Origin: an uncultured bacterium
GTDB taxonomy: Bacteria > UBP6 > UBA1177 > JAKLFG01
DNA length: 40,161 bases
Assembly: GCA_937871295.1 (NCBI GenBank)
Contig: CALMRE010000085.1
Coordinates: forward strand, 1 to 40,161
Direction of reading: 5' to 3'
This document shows positions 15,464 to 24,503 of this stretch, one piece after another. Under the pieces are notes generated by a model that searched no databases, was not told the origin of the DNA, and saw only the letters and a list, made by a program, of their open reading frames with translations. A program made the position numbers and the translations under genes. The stretch's first letter is position 1. The number at the start of each line of letters is the position of its first letter.

Positions 15464-18400
15464 CTATTCGTGCCGCACGCAACGGGCGTCGTATTTGTCG
15501 GCCGGGTTCTTAACGCTGTTGGTGCCGTCGGCGGCGAGCACGGTCCAGAAGGAACCGCTGTACTTCGTGGAGGCGGTGTCGCTCCAGTAACGACTCGTCG
15601 CGCCGCTGAAGATCGCGTCATCGAGTTTATCGCCGCTCCGTTCGAGATCGAGGAGGAACAGCAATTCCTTCATCGACGGCAGGTACCAGTCGTAGTGACC
15701 GCCGACGGTCAGATTGCGGCAGTATTCGGCGGCGGCGGCGCGGTCGACGGAGGTCTTGCGCAGTTTCTGCCACATCAGTCCGGTCGCGATGTCGGAAACG
15801 GTGTCGTCGCCGTTGTCGGTGAACTGCCGAAGCGGCGTCGCGGTCCCCTTGACGCAGAGGAACTGTATCTTCCCGTCGGTTGCGTTGGAGGCCGGGTAGT
15901 CGCGGAGATAGCCGCTTTCGATGGTGTAGGTGTAGATGCTGCCCGTTCCCGGTATCGGCGTATCGGACCAGAGTTTGCCCTCGCTCTGCATGCCGCCGAA
16001 GATGCTCACGGTCGGCGTTTGATCGTATGCCCCCAGCGTGAACAGTTCGTGGATCGTCGGCAGGCGCCAGCCGTTCTCGCCGCCCAGCGCGGTGTTCGCG
16101 CAGTAACTCCGGGCGTCGGCAACTTTACTGCGCAGGCCGGGCATGGTCGCGTACCACTTCAGGCCGGTGTTCAGATCGACGACGCTTTTTCCGTCGGCGC
16201 TTTTTTCCAGATAGAGATCATGCGACCGATCGTACACGGACAGCGTCTCGCCGGGGAGCACCGCATCGAGCGTCGCGTAGCTGGTTACGGTGCGGGTCAC
16301 CTCGTCGCGCTGTCCGTCGCCGTCCTCGACGCTGAGGGTGATGTCGTAACTTCCCTCGGCCGACAGATGGGTGCGGAAGATATCGTTGTCGTCGCGGTAG
16401 TCCCAGCGGTCGCCGTCGGGGCGCAGGAGGCTCCAGTCGCGGAACTTGATGCCGTAGTCGCTCGAAGAAGCGTCGTAAAAACGCATATAGGTCGTCGCGG
16501 TCAGCGGAAAACGGGGGGAGTAGTAGAACGAGGGCTCGATCACGCTCTGGAACGAGCCGCTCTGCCAGATCCGTTTGCGGATGAGTTCCACCGTATATTT
16601 CTTCTCGACCGAGAAGAGTTCCACATTGACGAACAGCACCTGTACCGATAGCTCCAGTTCGAGTCCGACCGAGCCGTCGATGACGAAGTCGAGCGTCTGC
16701 CACGGGTCCTCCGCGGTGTCGCCGAGATACTGCAGATAGGGCGAAAGTTCGACGAACGGTCCGACGAAATCGTAGATGAGCCCGGTCACCCGTATCCCCA
16801 TCCCGACATCGAGCGATCCGCTCCCCTCCAGCACCTCGGGCGTACGGTACTCCTTGGTGGCGTTGCCCACCTTGTACCAGTCGCTTCCCTCGCGGCCCCG
16901 TTTGTACTTGACCCCCGCCTCGAGGCCCAGTTCGAAGTCGACCAGTTTCACCGTCGTCTCGATCGAACCGGAGGCGTTGACCGTCACCTCGAGTTGCGGC
17001 GTCACCCACACCGGCACCGCGCCGATGAGGAATTTGATCCGCGGATATTTCTTCTCGAACAGGGTGCAGGAGGCGTCGACCTCGCCCGAGATCTCGGTCG
17101 TTATCTGGCTGTAGATGTTCTTGCTGTAGACGAATTTGAACCGTTCGAGCGTCGTCTCCTCTATCTGCATCCCCATGTCGAGGTAGGCGTTCATCCCGAG
17201 CGAACCGGTGAACCGGACCGAGCCGGTGCCGCTCACCGAACAGCGGTCGTTCGCCGCCCCCACCGGAACGCCGTTCTCTATCGCGAGGTCGATGTCGAGG
17301 TTGAGTCCGTAGAGTTTCGTCCCGCTCCGCAGGACCGCGCCGCCGAGCATCCGCTGGAGTTCGCTTTCGTTGAGGCCGTCGCCCCGTTCGAGTTTTTCGG
17401 GTATGGCGTCGCCCGGCTTCAGGCCGTAATTCGCGAAGACGCGGCATCGGAGATCGTCGTACCCGATGACCCGGACGCCCGGCGAGAGGAGCGTTTGCGG
17501 CTCGTCGCCGGAGGCCAACTCTTCGCGGTGTTCGACCGTCGCGCTCTCGATCATCTCGAGTTGTCCCTCTTCGGTGGTCAGCGTACAGGGCTGCGCGGCG
17601 CCGGGACAATCCTGCGACAAGACCTTGCGCACCGTGCCGTCGGGGAAGATATCCGACGGCTCGAAGATGAGCACCCGGCCGACATGGTCGTCGGCGAGCG
17701 TCGTTTCGTCGAGCGTGATGACGCCGGTGCCGCCATCGAAAGCGACCGGCGTAAGGGAATCCTCAAGATCGGCCAACCCCAACGGATTGTAGCTCAACAT
17801 ATTGGGGGCGGAGGTCGGCATGATCACCGCGAACTTGTCGTGGTCCACCGCCACATCGCTCACCTTGTGGACGACATCTTCGACCGATATCGTGAAGGTG
17901 TAGCGCTTGCCGTTGTAGGTCAGGCCGAGCGTGGCGGCGCCGCCCTCGATGCCCAGCAGTTTGCCGTCGGAGGTGACATCGAACTTCAGTTTGTCGTCGC
18001 TGAACCAGTCGGCTATCGACTGCGGATCGAGCGCGATCTCGTCGACATCGATATCGAGCACATCGATGAGTTGCCCGATGGGAATACCGCCGATGGTGAT
18101 GGCGTTGTTGACGATGTCGGCGATGTTGATCCCCGACAGATCAATGCCGTTGAGCATGAACCCTTCGCTGATGACGCCGGCGAGCGGGAGATCGGGATCG
18201 TTCAGGCACGATTCCTTGATATGGTTGTCGGCGTCGATGCATTCTGCGGTGATGAGGTCCTTGTAGGCAAAATGGTATATCTCGCCCGGCAGGATGACCA
18301 GTTTGCCCGGCATCGCCACTTCGGGCAGCGCCGGTTCTTCCAGCAGACTGCCGCCGGTGTCGTCGGTCAGAAGGGCATCGTTGTCGGGAAACAGTTCGTC

Positions 18401-18661
18401 GGTCGGCAGGCCGTCGCCTTCCGGCAATAACTCGTCGTCGGTCGCGAAGTCGGCATCGGCCGCATCTTCGTCCGCAAGGGTCGGCTCCACGCATCTATCG
18501 TTCAGGCAAACCAAAGCCCCCTCACAGGTGTCGTTCGGATAGCAGGGTTGATCGATTCCGCCCATTTTCCGCACATCGTTCGTATCGTCGAGTTTCTTTT
18601 CGGTGCAGGCGACCATAAGCAACAGCACGCCGACGGCGAAGAGCCCGATAAAATTTTTCAT
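15464..18661 (-). CDS. giant lipoprotein with C-terminal Lcl/DUF1566 repeats
   Basis: A 1065-residue protein with a lipobox ending at Cys19 (LLMVACTEKK). An acidic tether follows, rich in Asp and Glu (about residues 55-105, such as DEDAADADFATDDELLPEGD). The large middle is beta-rich and extracellular-looking. A short PKD-like segment (SYDITLSVEDGDGQRDEVTR) precedes two tandem Lcl/DUF1566 units: DLNTGLKWYATM with NGWRLPTIHELFTL, and DIATGLMWQKL with YDWYLPSMKELLFLL. The final part includes SRYWSDT and DARCVRHE, typical of that domain. The start has GGGAGG upstream and a good promoter. It is probably a surface or periplasmic structural or binding protein. Specific role unknown. Confidence 0.85.
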   Translation of the reverse strand: MKNFIGLFAVGVLLLMVACTEKKLDDTNDVRKMGGIDQPCYPNDTCEGALVCLNDRCVEPTLADEDAADADFATDDELLPEGDGLPTDELFPDNDALLTDDTGGSLLEEPALPEVAMPGKLVILPGEIYHFAYKDLITAECIDADNHIKESCLNDPDLPLAGVISEGFMLNGIDLSGINIADIVNNAITIGGIPIGQLIDVLDIDVDEIALDPQSIADWFSDDKLKFDVTSDGKLLGIEGGAATLGLTYNGKRYTFTISVEDVVHKVSDVAVDHDKFAVIMPTSAPNMLSYNPLGLADLEDSLTPVAFDGGTGVITLDETTLADDHVGRVLIFEPSDIFPDGTVRKVLSQDCPGAAQPCTLTTEEGQLEMIESATVEHREELASGDEPQTLLSPGVRVIGYDDLRCRVFANYGLKPGDAIPEKLERGDGLNESELQRMLGGAVLRSGTKLYGLNLDIDLAIENGVPVGAANDRCSVSGTGSVRFTGSLGMNAYLDMGMQIEETTLERFKFVYSKNIYSQITTEISGEVDASCTLFEKKYPRIKFLIGAVPVWVTPQLEVTVNASGSIETTVKLVDFELGLEAGVKYKRGREGSDWYKVGNATKEYRTPEVLEGSGSLDVGMGIRVTGLIYDFVGPFVELSPYLQYLGDTAEDPWQTLDFVIDGSVGLELELSVQVLFVNVELFSVEKKYTVELIRKRIWQSGSFQSVIEPSFYYSPRFPLTATTYMRFYDASSSDYGIKFRDWSLLRPDGDRWDYRDDNDIFRTHLSAEGSYDITLSVEDGDGQRDEVTRTVTSYATLDAVLPGETLSVYDRSHDLYLEKSADGKSVVDLNTGLKWYATMPGLRSKVADARSYCANTALGGENGWRLPTIHELFTLGAYDQTPTVSIFGGMQSEGKLWSDTPIPGTGSIYTYTIESGYLRDYPASNATDGKIQFLCVKGTATPLRQFTDNGDDTVSDIATGLMWQKLRKTSVDRAAAAEYCRNLTVGGHYDWYLPSMKELLFLLDLERSGDKLDDAIFSGATSRYWSDTASTKYSGSFWTVLAADGTNSVKNPADKYDARCVRHE

Positions 18662-18705
18662 GGCACGAACCTCCCTTGCCCATTTTTTCGCGGACCGACC
18701 CGCCG

Positions 18706-18733
18706 ATTATAAAAAATGACCCGACCGAAGCAA
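18706..18733 (-). promoter_or_regulatory. promoter of the giant lipoprotein gene
   Basis: On the minus strand, TTGCTT (18728-18733), 16 bases, then a perfect TATAAT (18706-18711). The leader to the start at 18661 is about 38 bases and contains GGGAGG. Confidence 0.65.
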
Positions 18734-18835
18734 GAAAATAACCTTCCATTTTCCCAATTTCGTTGCTTTTTCGGGTCGATTGTGCATCATGGGGGCCGTC
18801 GGCTCGTCACCACACCTTCATTGCGGGAGGCCGCC

Positions 18836-20212
18836 ATGAAGAACACGCTGCTATTACAAGAACTCCGCGACATGCTGCGCGGGGAACATCACGACGATCT
18901 CCGCGCCTACTGCCGTTCCAACACCCCGCAGGTCATCGCCGGTTTCCTTGAGGCGCTCACCGCCGAAGAGATAAAAGAGGTCTTTGCGATCATCGGCCGC
19001 GAAACGGCGGCGCTGATCTTCCACCACTTCGAGGACGAGGTCAAGGATGCTCTGCAGGATATCCTCTCCGAGCAGGAATACTCCGAACTGCTCTACGAAC
19101 TGCCCGACGAGGTCCAGCAGGAACTCATCGAGGAACTTCCCGCCGACGAACGGAAGATGGTCGAATCCTACATAGACCTCTACGAGAAGGTCGACGAGGA
19201 GGAGAAGCGGAAGATCGAGGCCGACGCGAAGAAGGAACAGCAGATCATCCTCTACGACAAGGACGGCGAGATACTCGAGAACATCACCATCTACAAATCG
19301 TTCCCCGACGGTCTCCGGAAGATCGGCGCGGTCGAAAAGGGGTGCTGGATAAACGTCGTGACGCCGTTCCCCGAAGAGATAGAATACCTCGTCGAGCATT
19401 TCAGCATACCGCACGATTTCCTCGTTTCGTCGCTTGATGTCGACGAGCGGGCCCGCGTCGAGAAGGACGATCACGCGACGCTCGTGGTGGTGCGCATGCC
19501 GCTCTACGACGAATCGAACAAGACGCTCCTGTATTCCACCACCGCGGTCGGACTCATACTCGTGCAGGATGCGCTCATCACCGTCTCGCCGCGCCGCAAT
19601 CTGGTGCTCGAGGAATTCCTCGAAGGCGAGGTGAAGCATTTCACGACGCTCGACCGCGATCAGTTCATACTCCAGATACTTCTGCGGACGACACTGCTCT
19701 ACCTGCTCTATCTCAAACAGATGAACAACGTGGCGATGATGATACAGAAACGCATACTCGAATCGTCGCAGAACACGCAACTGGCCAAGATGCTCAACCT
19801 CGAAAAGTCGCTCATCTACTTCGCCACCTCTCTCAAATCAAACGAGTTCATGATGATGCGGCTCAAGCGGTTCCGCCTCATTCGCGAGGAGGAGGCGCTG
19901 GAGGATCTGTGGGAGGATCTCGAGATCGAGCACAAGCAGGCGGTAGAGATGGCGCAGGTCTATTCGAACATCATGTCGAACATGATGGGCGCTTTCGGTT
20001 CGATCATTTCGAACAACCTCAACCTCGTCATGAGGATACTCACCTCGTTCACGATAGTGCTGACCATCCCGGTCATATTCGCGTCGTTCTACGGCATGAA
20101 TGTGCCGAACTTCCTCGAAGGGAATCGCTATGCCTTCGGCGGCATCTTCGTCCTTTCGCTCGCTGTTTCGGGGATCGTCATCTACTTCTTCAGAAAACGC
20201 CACTGGCTCTAG
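18836..20212 (+). CDS. CorA-family metal transporter with MgtE N-terminal domain
   Basis: A 458-residue inner-membrane divalent-cation transporter. Residues about 15-110 are a helical MgtE_N-like superhelix (FLEALTAEEIKEVFAIIG, LLYELPDEVQQELIEELP), the Mg2+-sensing cytosolic domain of MgtE channels. Residues about 135-458 are a complete CorA: the soluble funnel, long helix, two transmembrane helices and the YGMN motif at 419-422 (YGMNVPNFLEGN). The basic C-terminus RKRHW fits CorA. The start at 18836 has GCGGGAGG 5 bases upstream; an upstream in-frame ATG lies in non-coding-looking DNA. The transported ion is probably Mg2+, though Co2+ or Zn2+ remain possible. Confidence 0.85.
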   Translation: MKNTLLLQELRDMLRGEHHDDLRAYCRSNTPQVIAGFLEALTAEEIKEVFAIIGRETAALIFHHFEDEVKDALQDILSEQEYSELLYELPDEVQQELIEELPADERKMVESYIDLYEKVDEEEKRKIEADAKKEQQIILYDKDGEILENITIYKSFPDGLRKIGAVEKGCWINVVTPFPEEIEYLVEHFSIPHDFLVSSLDVDERARVEKDDHATLVVVRMPLYDESNKTLLYSTTAVGLILVQDALITVSPRRNLVLEEFLEGEVKHFTTLDRDQFILQILLRTTLLYLLYLKQMNNVAMMIQKRILESSQNTQLAKMLNLEKSLIYFATSLKSNEFMMMRLKRFRLIREEEALEDLWEDLEIEHKQAVEMAQVYSNIMSNMMGAFGSIISNNLNLVMRILTSFTIVLTIPVIFASFYGMNVPNFLEGNRYAFGGIFVLSLAVSGIVIYFFRKRHWL

Positions 20213-20221
20213 TACCGGGGG

Positions 20222-21763
20222 TCATTCGAACGGGCAGATGCCTTCTTTTTCGCAATAACACTTCATGTCGCGCAGGATGAGCGGAGAGTTCGCGTGCACC
20301 TGATAGGCGAACCAATCGCCTTCAAACTCGGATTGACCGTAGGGAAAATCGACCCACTCGCCGTATTGTTTGTCGTTCTCCATCTTCTTCATGCAGTAGC
20401 GTTGCTTCGTGTCGATCCGGTAGAAGCAGGCAAGGCCGCCTCCCTCCCCGCCGATATCTTCTATTTCGAGGTACAGGATCGTGTTGTTCCTGACCTGCTC
20501 CACGATGAACGAATAGGCCACTCCTTTGGTCGCATCGGAGAAATCGGTAATGACATCTTCGTAGACCCATTGCCCGCTACCCGCCGTCATGTCCACGCGG
20601 GTGATCGCTTGATCGAAATCGCGGGAATAATAGAAAATGCCCGGATGGTCGCGGTCGAATTGGATGTTGCGCACCTCTTCCGTCCCGCGATTCACCGCAG
20701 TGCATTCGCCGAGAGACTTGGGCGACTTGCCGAGATCGCAGATGTAGCCGTTGCCGGTACCGACGGAGAATCCCAACAGATCGCCGAACAGATCGGGATG
20801 AGCTCCGCCGCCTTCCCCCAGACTCGTCCATTTCCATTCGCCCACCTTGGCATATTTCATGATTGTTGCGCCGTTTTCCGTCTCTTGAATGTTTGCAAAG
20901 GCCCAGTTATCGTTAAGCGCAGGAGTAGAAATGATGTAAAGCGCTGGTTTATTGTACACTACTCGATAAATGCCATCTAGAGAAAAGTAGCCAATATAAT
21001 GATTTCCACTCAATTCGTGAGAGCGGGCGTCCCGGAAATAGAGAAACGCATTTCCACGATTATACGCAAATCCATAATCACCGGGGCTTTGGACGGTATA
21101 TTTCTTCGTGATAGGATCATAGATGAAGTATCTCTTGAAAGTCGGATAAATTCGATTGTCCAACGACACCTTATACATCACGAACCCTACCTTTCCCTCG
21201 CTCAGGTTCCAATGCTTGATTGCGCCGCCGGTGGAATCGGTGTCCCAGCCATAGTTGCCAAGTTTAAGGTCACATTCATGCATGGCGATATATTGAGGGG
21301 CATTAGGCTCTTCCGTATAAAATTGCTCTTTAGTCCGGGCGTACAGATTGCTCATCTCGCAGGGATACGGATAGCAATCGGCATCCGGATAATCGTGGGT
21401 CAATTTCTGATTGGCCTCTTTCCAGAGGTTCTGTACGCACTGTGGATCTTTTGCGGTCGGCGTGTCACACTTGCGGCAGAAGTGGATGGTACCATCTTCA
21501 CGGTAGTACGGGAACTTCGCCTCGATGAGCGGTGGACAGTCGGGTTCGGAGGTATCGGCATCGGTGATCAATTCGTCCGACTCGGTGAGGATGAAGTCGT
21601 CGATTTCTGCCTCGACGACATCATCGACAACGACGACAGCGTCATCAATTGTAACGGCATCATCGCCATCGGGTGTCACCGTGTCGGTGTCGGTCTTTGC
21701 GCTGTGGGAGGTGCACGCGGCGAGGAGAAGCGCAAAAATGATGTGGTGTTTTCTCCCGATCAT
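20222..21763 (-). CDS. lipoprotein of unknown function, acidic tether
   Basis: A 513-residue protein with a lipobox ending at Cys17 (FALLLAACTSH). About 55 acidic residues follow (DDAVTIDDAVVVVDDVV and on). Next is a Cys-containing region (FCRKCDT, CYPYPCEMS) and a repeated beta-strand domain reminiscent of a beta-propeller (RNIQFDRDHPGIFYYSRD, ITRVDMTAGSGQWVYE). It ends with a CYCEKEGICPFE Cys cluster. I do not recognise the family; similar propeller-like lipoproteins occur in uncultured delta-like bacteria (inference). It lacks a ribosome-binding site, and the -10 box ends 6 bases before ATG. It converges with the transporter gene at 9 bases. Base composition dips in the middle (20880-21480). 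Confidence 0.8.
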   Translation of the reverse strand: MIGRKHHIIFALLLAACTSHSAKTDTDTVTPDGDDAVTIDDAVVVVDDVVEAEIDDFILTESDELITDADTSEPDCPPLIEAKFPYYREDGTIHFCRKCDTPTAKDPQCVQNLWKEANQKLTHDYPDADCYPYPCEMSNLYARTKEQFYTEEPNAPQYIAMHECDLKLGNYGWDTDSTGGAIKHWNLSEGKVGFVMYKVSLDNRIYPTFKRYFIYDPITKKYTVQSPGDYGFAYNRGNAFLYFRDARSHELSGNHYIGYFSLDGIYRVVYNKPALYIISTPALNDNWAFANIQETENGATIMKYAKVGEWKWTSLGEGGGAHPDLFGDLLGFSVGTGNGYICDLGKSPKSLGECTAVNRGTEEVRNIQFDRDHPGIFYYSRDFDQAITRVDMTAGSGQWVYEDVITDFSDATKGVAYSFIVEQVRNNTILYLEIEDIGGEGGGLACFYRIDTKQRYCMKKMENDKQYGEWVDFPYGQSEFEGDWFAYQVHANSPLILRDMKCYCEKEGICPFE

Positions 21764-21769
21764 GGCGCG

Positions 21770-21798
21770 ATTATATCTTTCTCGAAACCGAAAGCCAA
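21770..21798 (-). promoter_or_regulatory. promoter giving a leaderless lipoprotein mRNA
   Basis: On the minus strand, TTGGCT (21793-21798), 17 bases, then a perfect TATAAT (21770-21775). Only 6 bases separate the -10 from the start ATG at 21763, so transcription should start at or next to the A of ATG. Confidence 0.65.
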
Positions 21799-22144
21799 CA
21801 GATTTTTTGCGCGACTTTTTTGCGTGACTGGACTCGAGTGTCAGTTTCTTGTTCCCCCTTTTTCAGAAAATCGCTCGGGTTCGTTGATATCTTTTCCCCG
21901 AGGTCCGTTTTTGCCCCTCCGATAACCGAAAAATATACTCCCGCCAAATCGGGTAATTGCAAGAAACCCTGTCCGGAAAAGGGGGAAGGGCACGCTTGTT
22001 GACGGGTCAGGAAAGAGAGGTTTTCCGGCTTCTAAATTATTTCGAAGTTTGCCTGATTGAGGATTTTCGGCAAAACGGTGGCGGCATTTCCGGCAACCCC
22101 ATGAAAACAAAAGTGATAAAAATGAAAAAAAACACCCGAAAAAG

Positions 22145-22172
22145 TTGCAATTAAAATGAATATCCTTACAAA
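22145..22172 (+). promoter_or_regulatory. possible kamA promoter
   Basis: TTGCAA (22145-22150), 16 bases, then TACAAA (22167-22172), about 68 bases before kamA. The match is modest. A hairpin GGGAAA-GAA-TTTCCC (22189-22203) falls in the predicted leader. Confidence 0.35.
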
Positions 22173-22240
22173 GGGTGTTGTGGCGAGGGGGAAAGAATTT
22201 CCCTCAAGTTGTTTCATCGACCGACCGGAGTGAGAGGTGA

Positions 22241-23506
22241 ATGATGAAGAAGATCATGGTCACCGGCGAAGAAGAAGTTCCGCTCCCTAGCGGGGCCGTG
22301 TCGCTACCGACGGGCTCCATCTTTGATTTTATCCCCCCGAAACAACCTGCGCCGGTCCAGCTCGAGCCGCGGGCGCTCGCTTTTCTGCGCGAACATTTCC
22401 CGACCGCCGAGGAAAAGGACTGGACGAACTGGAAGTGGCAACTCTCCAACAGCATCACCACCGCCGACAAACTGAGCCGCATCGTCGATCTTACCGACGA
22501 GGAACTGCGCGCCGTGTCGGGCGAAAGCGGCGCACTGCCCCTGCGTATCACGCCGCACTACGCGAGTCTGCTGGCCAAGAGCGATCCCGATCAGCCGATC
22601 CGCCGCAGCGTCATCCCGGTGACCGCCGAACATCAACACTGCTTCGGCGAAGCGGAGGACCCGCTGCACGAGGAGAACGACAGTCCGGTGGCGGGGCTCG
22701 TGCACCGCTATCCCGACCGCGTGCTGTTCCTCGTGACCGGCTTCTGTTCGACCTACTGCCGCTACTGCACCCGCTCCCGCATGGTCGGCGACGCCAACCG
22801 CATGCACCAGTTCTCGACCAAGATATGGGACGAGGCGATCAGTTACATCGAACGCACCCCCGCCATCCGCGATGTCCTCATATCGGGCGGCGATCCGCTC
22901 ACCATGCCCGACGCGAAGATAGAATATCTCCTGTCGCGCATCCGCAAGATAGAGCATGTCGAGATCATCCGCATCGGCACGAAGGTCCCCGCGGTACTGC
23001 CGCAGCGCATCACGCCGAAGCTGGTCAATATCCTGAAGCGGTATCATCCGCTCTTCCTCAGCGTTCACTTCACCCATCCCGACGAGTTGACGCCCGAAGT
23101 GCAGCAGGCATGCACGCGGCTTGCCGACGCGGGGATACCGCTCGGTTCGCAGACGGTCCTTCTCAAGGGGATCAACGACGATGTGCCGACGATGGGGAGC
23201 CTGTTCCATAAACTGCTCAAGGTCCGCGTCCGTCCCTATTATCTCTACCAGTGCGATCCGATACTCGGCTCCGGCCACTTCCGCACCACGGTGGAAAAGG
23301 GGCTCGACATCATCCGCGGCCTGCGCGGCCACACCACCGGCTACGCGGTCCCGCAGTTCGTCGTCGACGCACCCGGCGGCGGCGGCAAGATACCGCTCCT
23401 GCCCGACTACTGGCAGGGTCGCGACACCGAATATGTCTATGTGAAGAACTACGAGGAGAAGACCTACCGCTATCCCAACATCCAGCAGGCGGTCGCCCCG
23501 TCGTAA
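22241..23506 (+). CDS. kamA: lysine 2,3-aminomutase (KamA-family radical SAM)
   Basis: A 421-residue radical SAM, PLP-dependent enzyme that moves the alpha-amino group of L-lysine to give beta-lysine. The iron-sulfur ligands are C169, C173 and C176 in GFCSTYCRYCTRSR. The PLP-binding Lys lies in VVDAPGGGGKIPLLPDYW. Asp in YQCD and Asp in VVDAPGG match the pair known to bind the lysine side-chain amine, so lysine is the likely substrate, not glutamate. The start could be ATG 22241 or 22244 behind GAGAGGTGA. It is followed 10 bases later by two ATP-grasp ligases, not by the lysine-fermentation genes or the beta-lysine acetyltransferase ablB. A use of beta-lysine in ligase chemistry is therefore more likely than osmolyte synthesis or fermentation (inference). 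Confidence 0.88.
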   Translation: MMKKIMVTGEEEVPLPSGAVSLPTGSIFDFIPPKQPAPVQLEPRALAFLREHFPTAEEKDWTNWKWQLSNSITTADKLSRIVDLTDEELRAVSGESGALPLRITPHYASLLAKSDPDQPIRRSVIPVTAEHQHCFGEAEDPLHEENDSPVAGLVHRYPDRVLFLVTGFCSTYCRYCTRSRMVGDANRMHQFSTKIWDEAISYIERTPAIRDVLISGGDPLTMPDAKIEYLLSRIRKIEHVEIIRIGTKVPAVLPQRITPKLVNILKRYHPLFLSVHFTHPDELTPEVQQACTRLADAGIPLGSQTVLLKGINDDVPTMGSLFHKLLKVRVRPYYLYQCDPILGSGHFRTTVEKGLDIIRGLRGHTTGYAVPQFVVDAPGGGGKIPLLPDYWQGRDTEYVYVKNYEEKTYRYPNIQQAVAPS

Positions 23507-23516
23507 CGGAGATCCG

Positions 23517-24503
23517 ATGCATATCGGTTTCACCTACGATCTCAAAGACGATTATCTCAAGGCCGGTTTTTCCGAAGAAGAGGCGGCCGAATTCGACGGC
23601 ATCGAAACGATAGAGGGCATTGAGGGGGCGCTCGTTTCGCTCGGTCACCGCGTCGAACGGATCGGCACGGTGAAGAAACTCACCGAACTTCTGGTCGCCG
23701 GGAAACGGTGGGATATCGTCTTCAACATCGCCGAAGGGGTCAGCGGCATCGGCCGCGAGGCGCAGATACCGGCGCTCCTCGACGCCTACGACATCCCGTA
23801 CGTCTTCTCCGATCCGATGGTCCTGTCGCTGTGTCTGCATAAAGGGATGACCAAACGGGTCGTGCGCGACGGCGGCGTCCCGACGGCCAAGTTCCATGTG
23901 GTGGCCGAAGAGCGCGACATTGCCGAGGTGCGGCTCGACTATCCGCTTTTCGCCAAGCCGGTGGCCGAAGGGACCGGCAAGGGGATCGGCGCTTTCTCCA
24001 AGATACCGGATGCGGCAACGCTCCGCGCCCGCTGCATCGAACTGCTCGCGAAACACCGTCAGCCGGTGCTGGTCGAGGAGTATCTGCCGGGGCGCGAATG
24101 CACCGTCGGCATCGTCGGCACGGGGCGCGACGCCCGTGTGGTGGGCGTGATGGAGGTGGTGTTCAAACCGGCGGCCGAGAAGGAGGCCTACGGACTGCAC
24201 AACAAGAAGAACTATAAAGAGATCATAGAGTACGTGGTCCCCGAAAAAGCGCTCTGCGACGCCTGCGGGGAGGCCGCGCTCAGCGCGTGGCGCGTACTCG
24301 AATGTCGTGACGGCGGCCGCGTCGATGTGCGGTGCGACGCCCGCGGCATACCCAACTTCATCGAGGTCAATCCGCTTGCCGGACTGCACCCGATAGATTC
24401 CGATCTGCCCATCCTTGCGCGACTCAACGGCACCGATTACCGGACCCTCATATCGTGGATAGTGGATTCGGCCGTCCGTCGTCTTGAGGGCGCGCGGCGA
24501 TGA
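23517..24503 (+). CDS. D-Ala-D-Ala-ligase-like ATP-grasp ligase 1
   Basis: A 328-residue ATP-grasp amide ligase. An N-terminal Ddl-like domain has RWDIVFNIAEGVSGIGREAQIP, which matches the FN..EG..GREA pattern. The ATP-grasp core has YPLFAKPVAEGTGKGIG (ATP-binding Lys) and VLVEEYLPGRECTV. The Mg-binding end is NFIEVNPLAGLHP, where true D-Ala-D-Ala ligases have EVNTxPG. It would join two amino acids with ATP hydrolysis, but the substrates cannot be read. The genomic position after kamA suggests beta-lysine as one substrate (inference). It starts 10 bases after kamA and overlaps the next gene by 4 bases. Confidence 0.82.
   Translation: MHIGFTYDLKDDYLKAGFSEEEAAEFDGIETIEGIEGALVSLGHRVERIGTVKKLTELLVAGKRWDIVFNIAEGVSGIGREAQIPALLDAYDIPYVFSDPMVLSLCLHKGMTKRVVRDGGVPTAKFHVVAEERDIAEVRLDYPLFAKPVAEGTGKGIGAFSKIPDAATLRARCIELLAKHRQPVLVEEYLPGRECTVGIVGTGRDARVVGVMEVVFKPAAEKEAYGLHNKKNYKEIIEYVVPEKALCDACGEAALSAWRVLECRDGGRVDVRCDARGIPNFIEVNPLAGLHPIDSDLPILARLNGTDYRTLISWIVDSAVRRLEGARR

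Larger units (their letters stand above)
21764..22240. other. 477-base AT-richer intergenic region
   Basis: No gene I can support. It holds the promoter of the minus-strand lipoprotein at its left end and a weak promoter plus a small hairpin before kamA at its right end. A 65-residue open frame at 21957-22154 has no ribosome-binding site or recognisable features. The rest is AT-rich relative to its surroundings, with A-tracts near 22120. Confidence 0.6.

Noticed and set aside
16994-18430. 478-residue plus-strand frame opposite the giant lipoprotein
   Set aside because: The minus strand has a lipobox, an acidic tether and DUF1566 motifs; the plus frame has none.
20999-21925. 308-residue plus-strand frame opposite the leaderless lipoprotein
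   Set aside because: It has no ribosome-binding site or recognisable motif, and runs across the minus-strand promoter.
21957-22154. 65-residue open frame in the intergenic region before kamA
   Set aside because: No ribosome-binding site, no motif and composition like the surrounding non-coding DNA.
22160-22240. Lysine riboswitch before kamA
   Set aside because: The leader from the predicted start is only about 70 bases, far too short for the lysine riboswitch, and its conserved elements are not seen.
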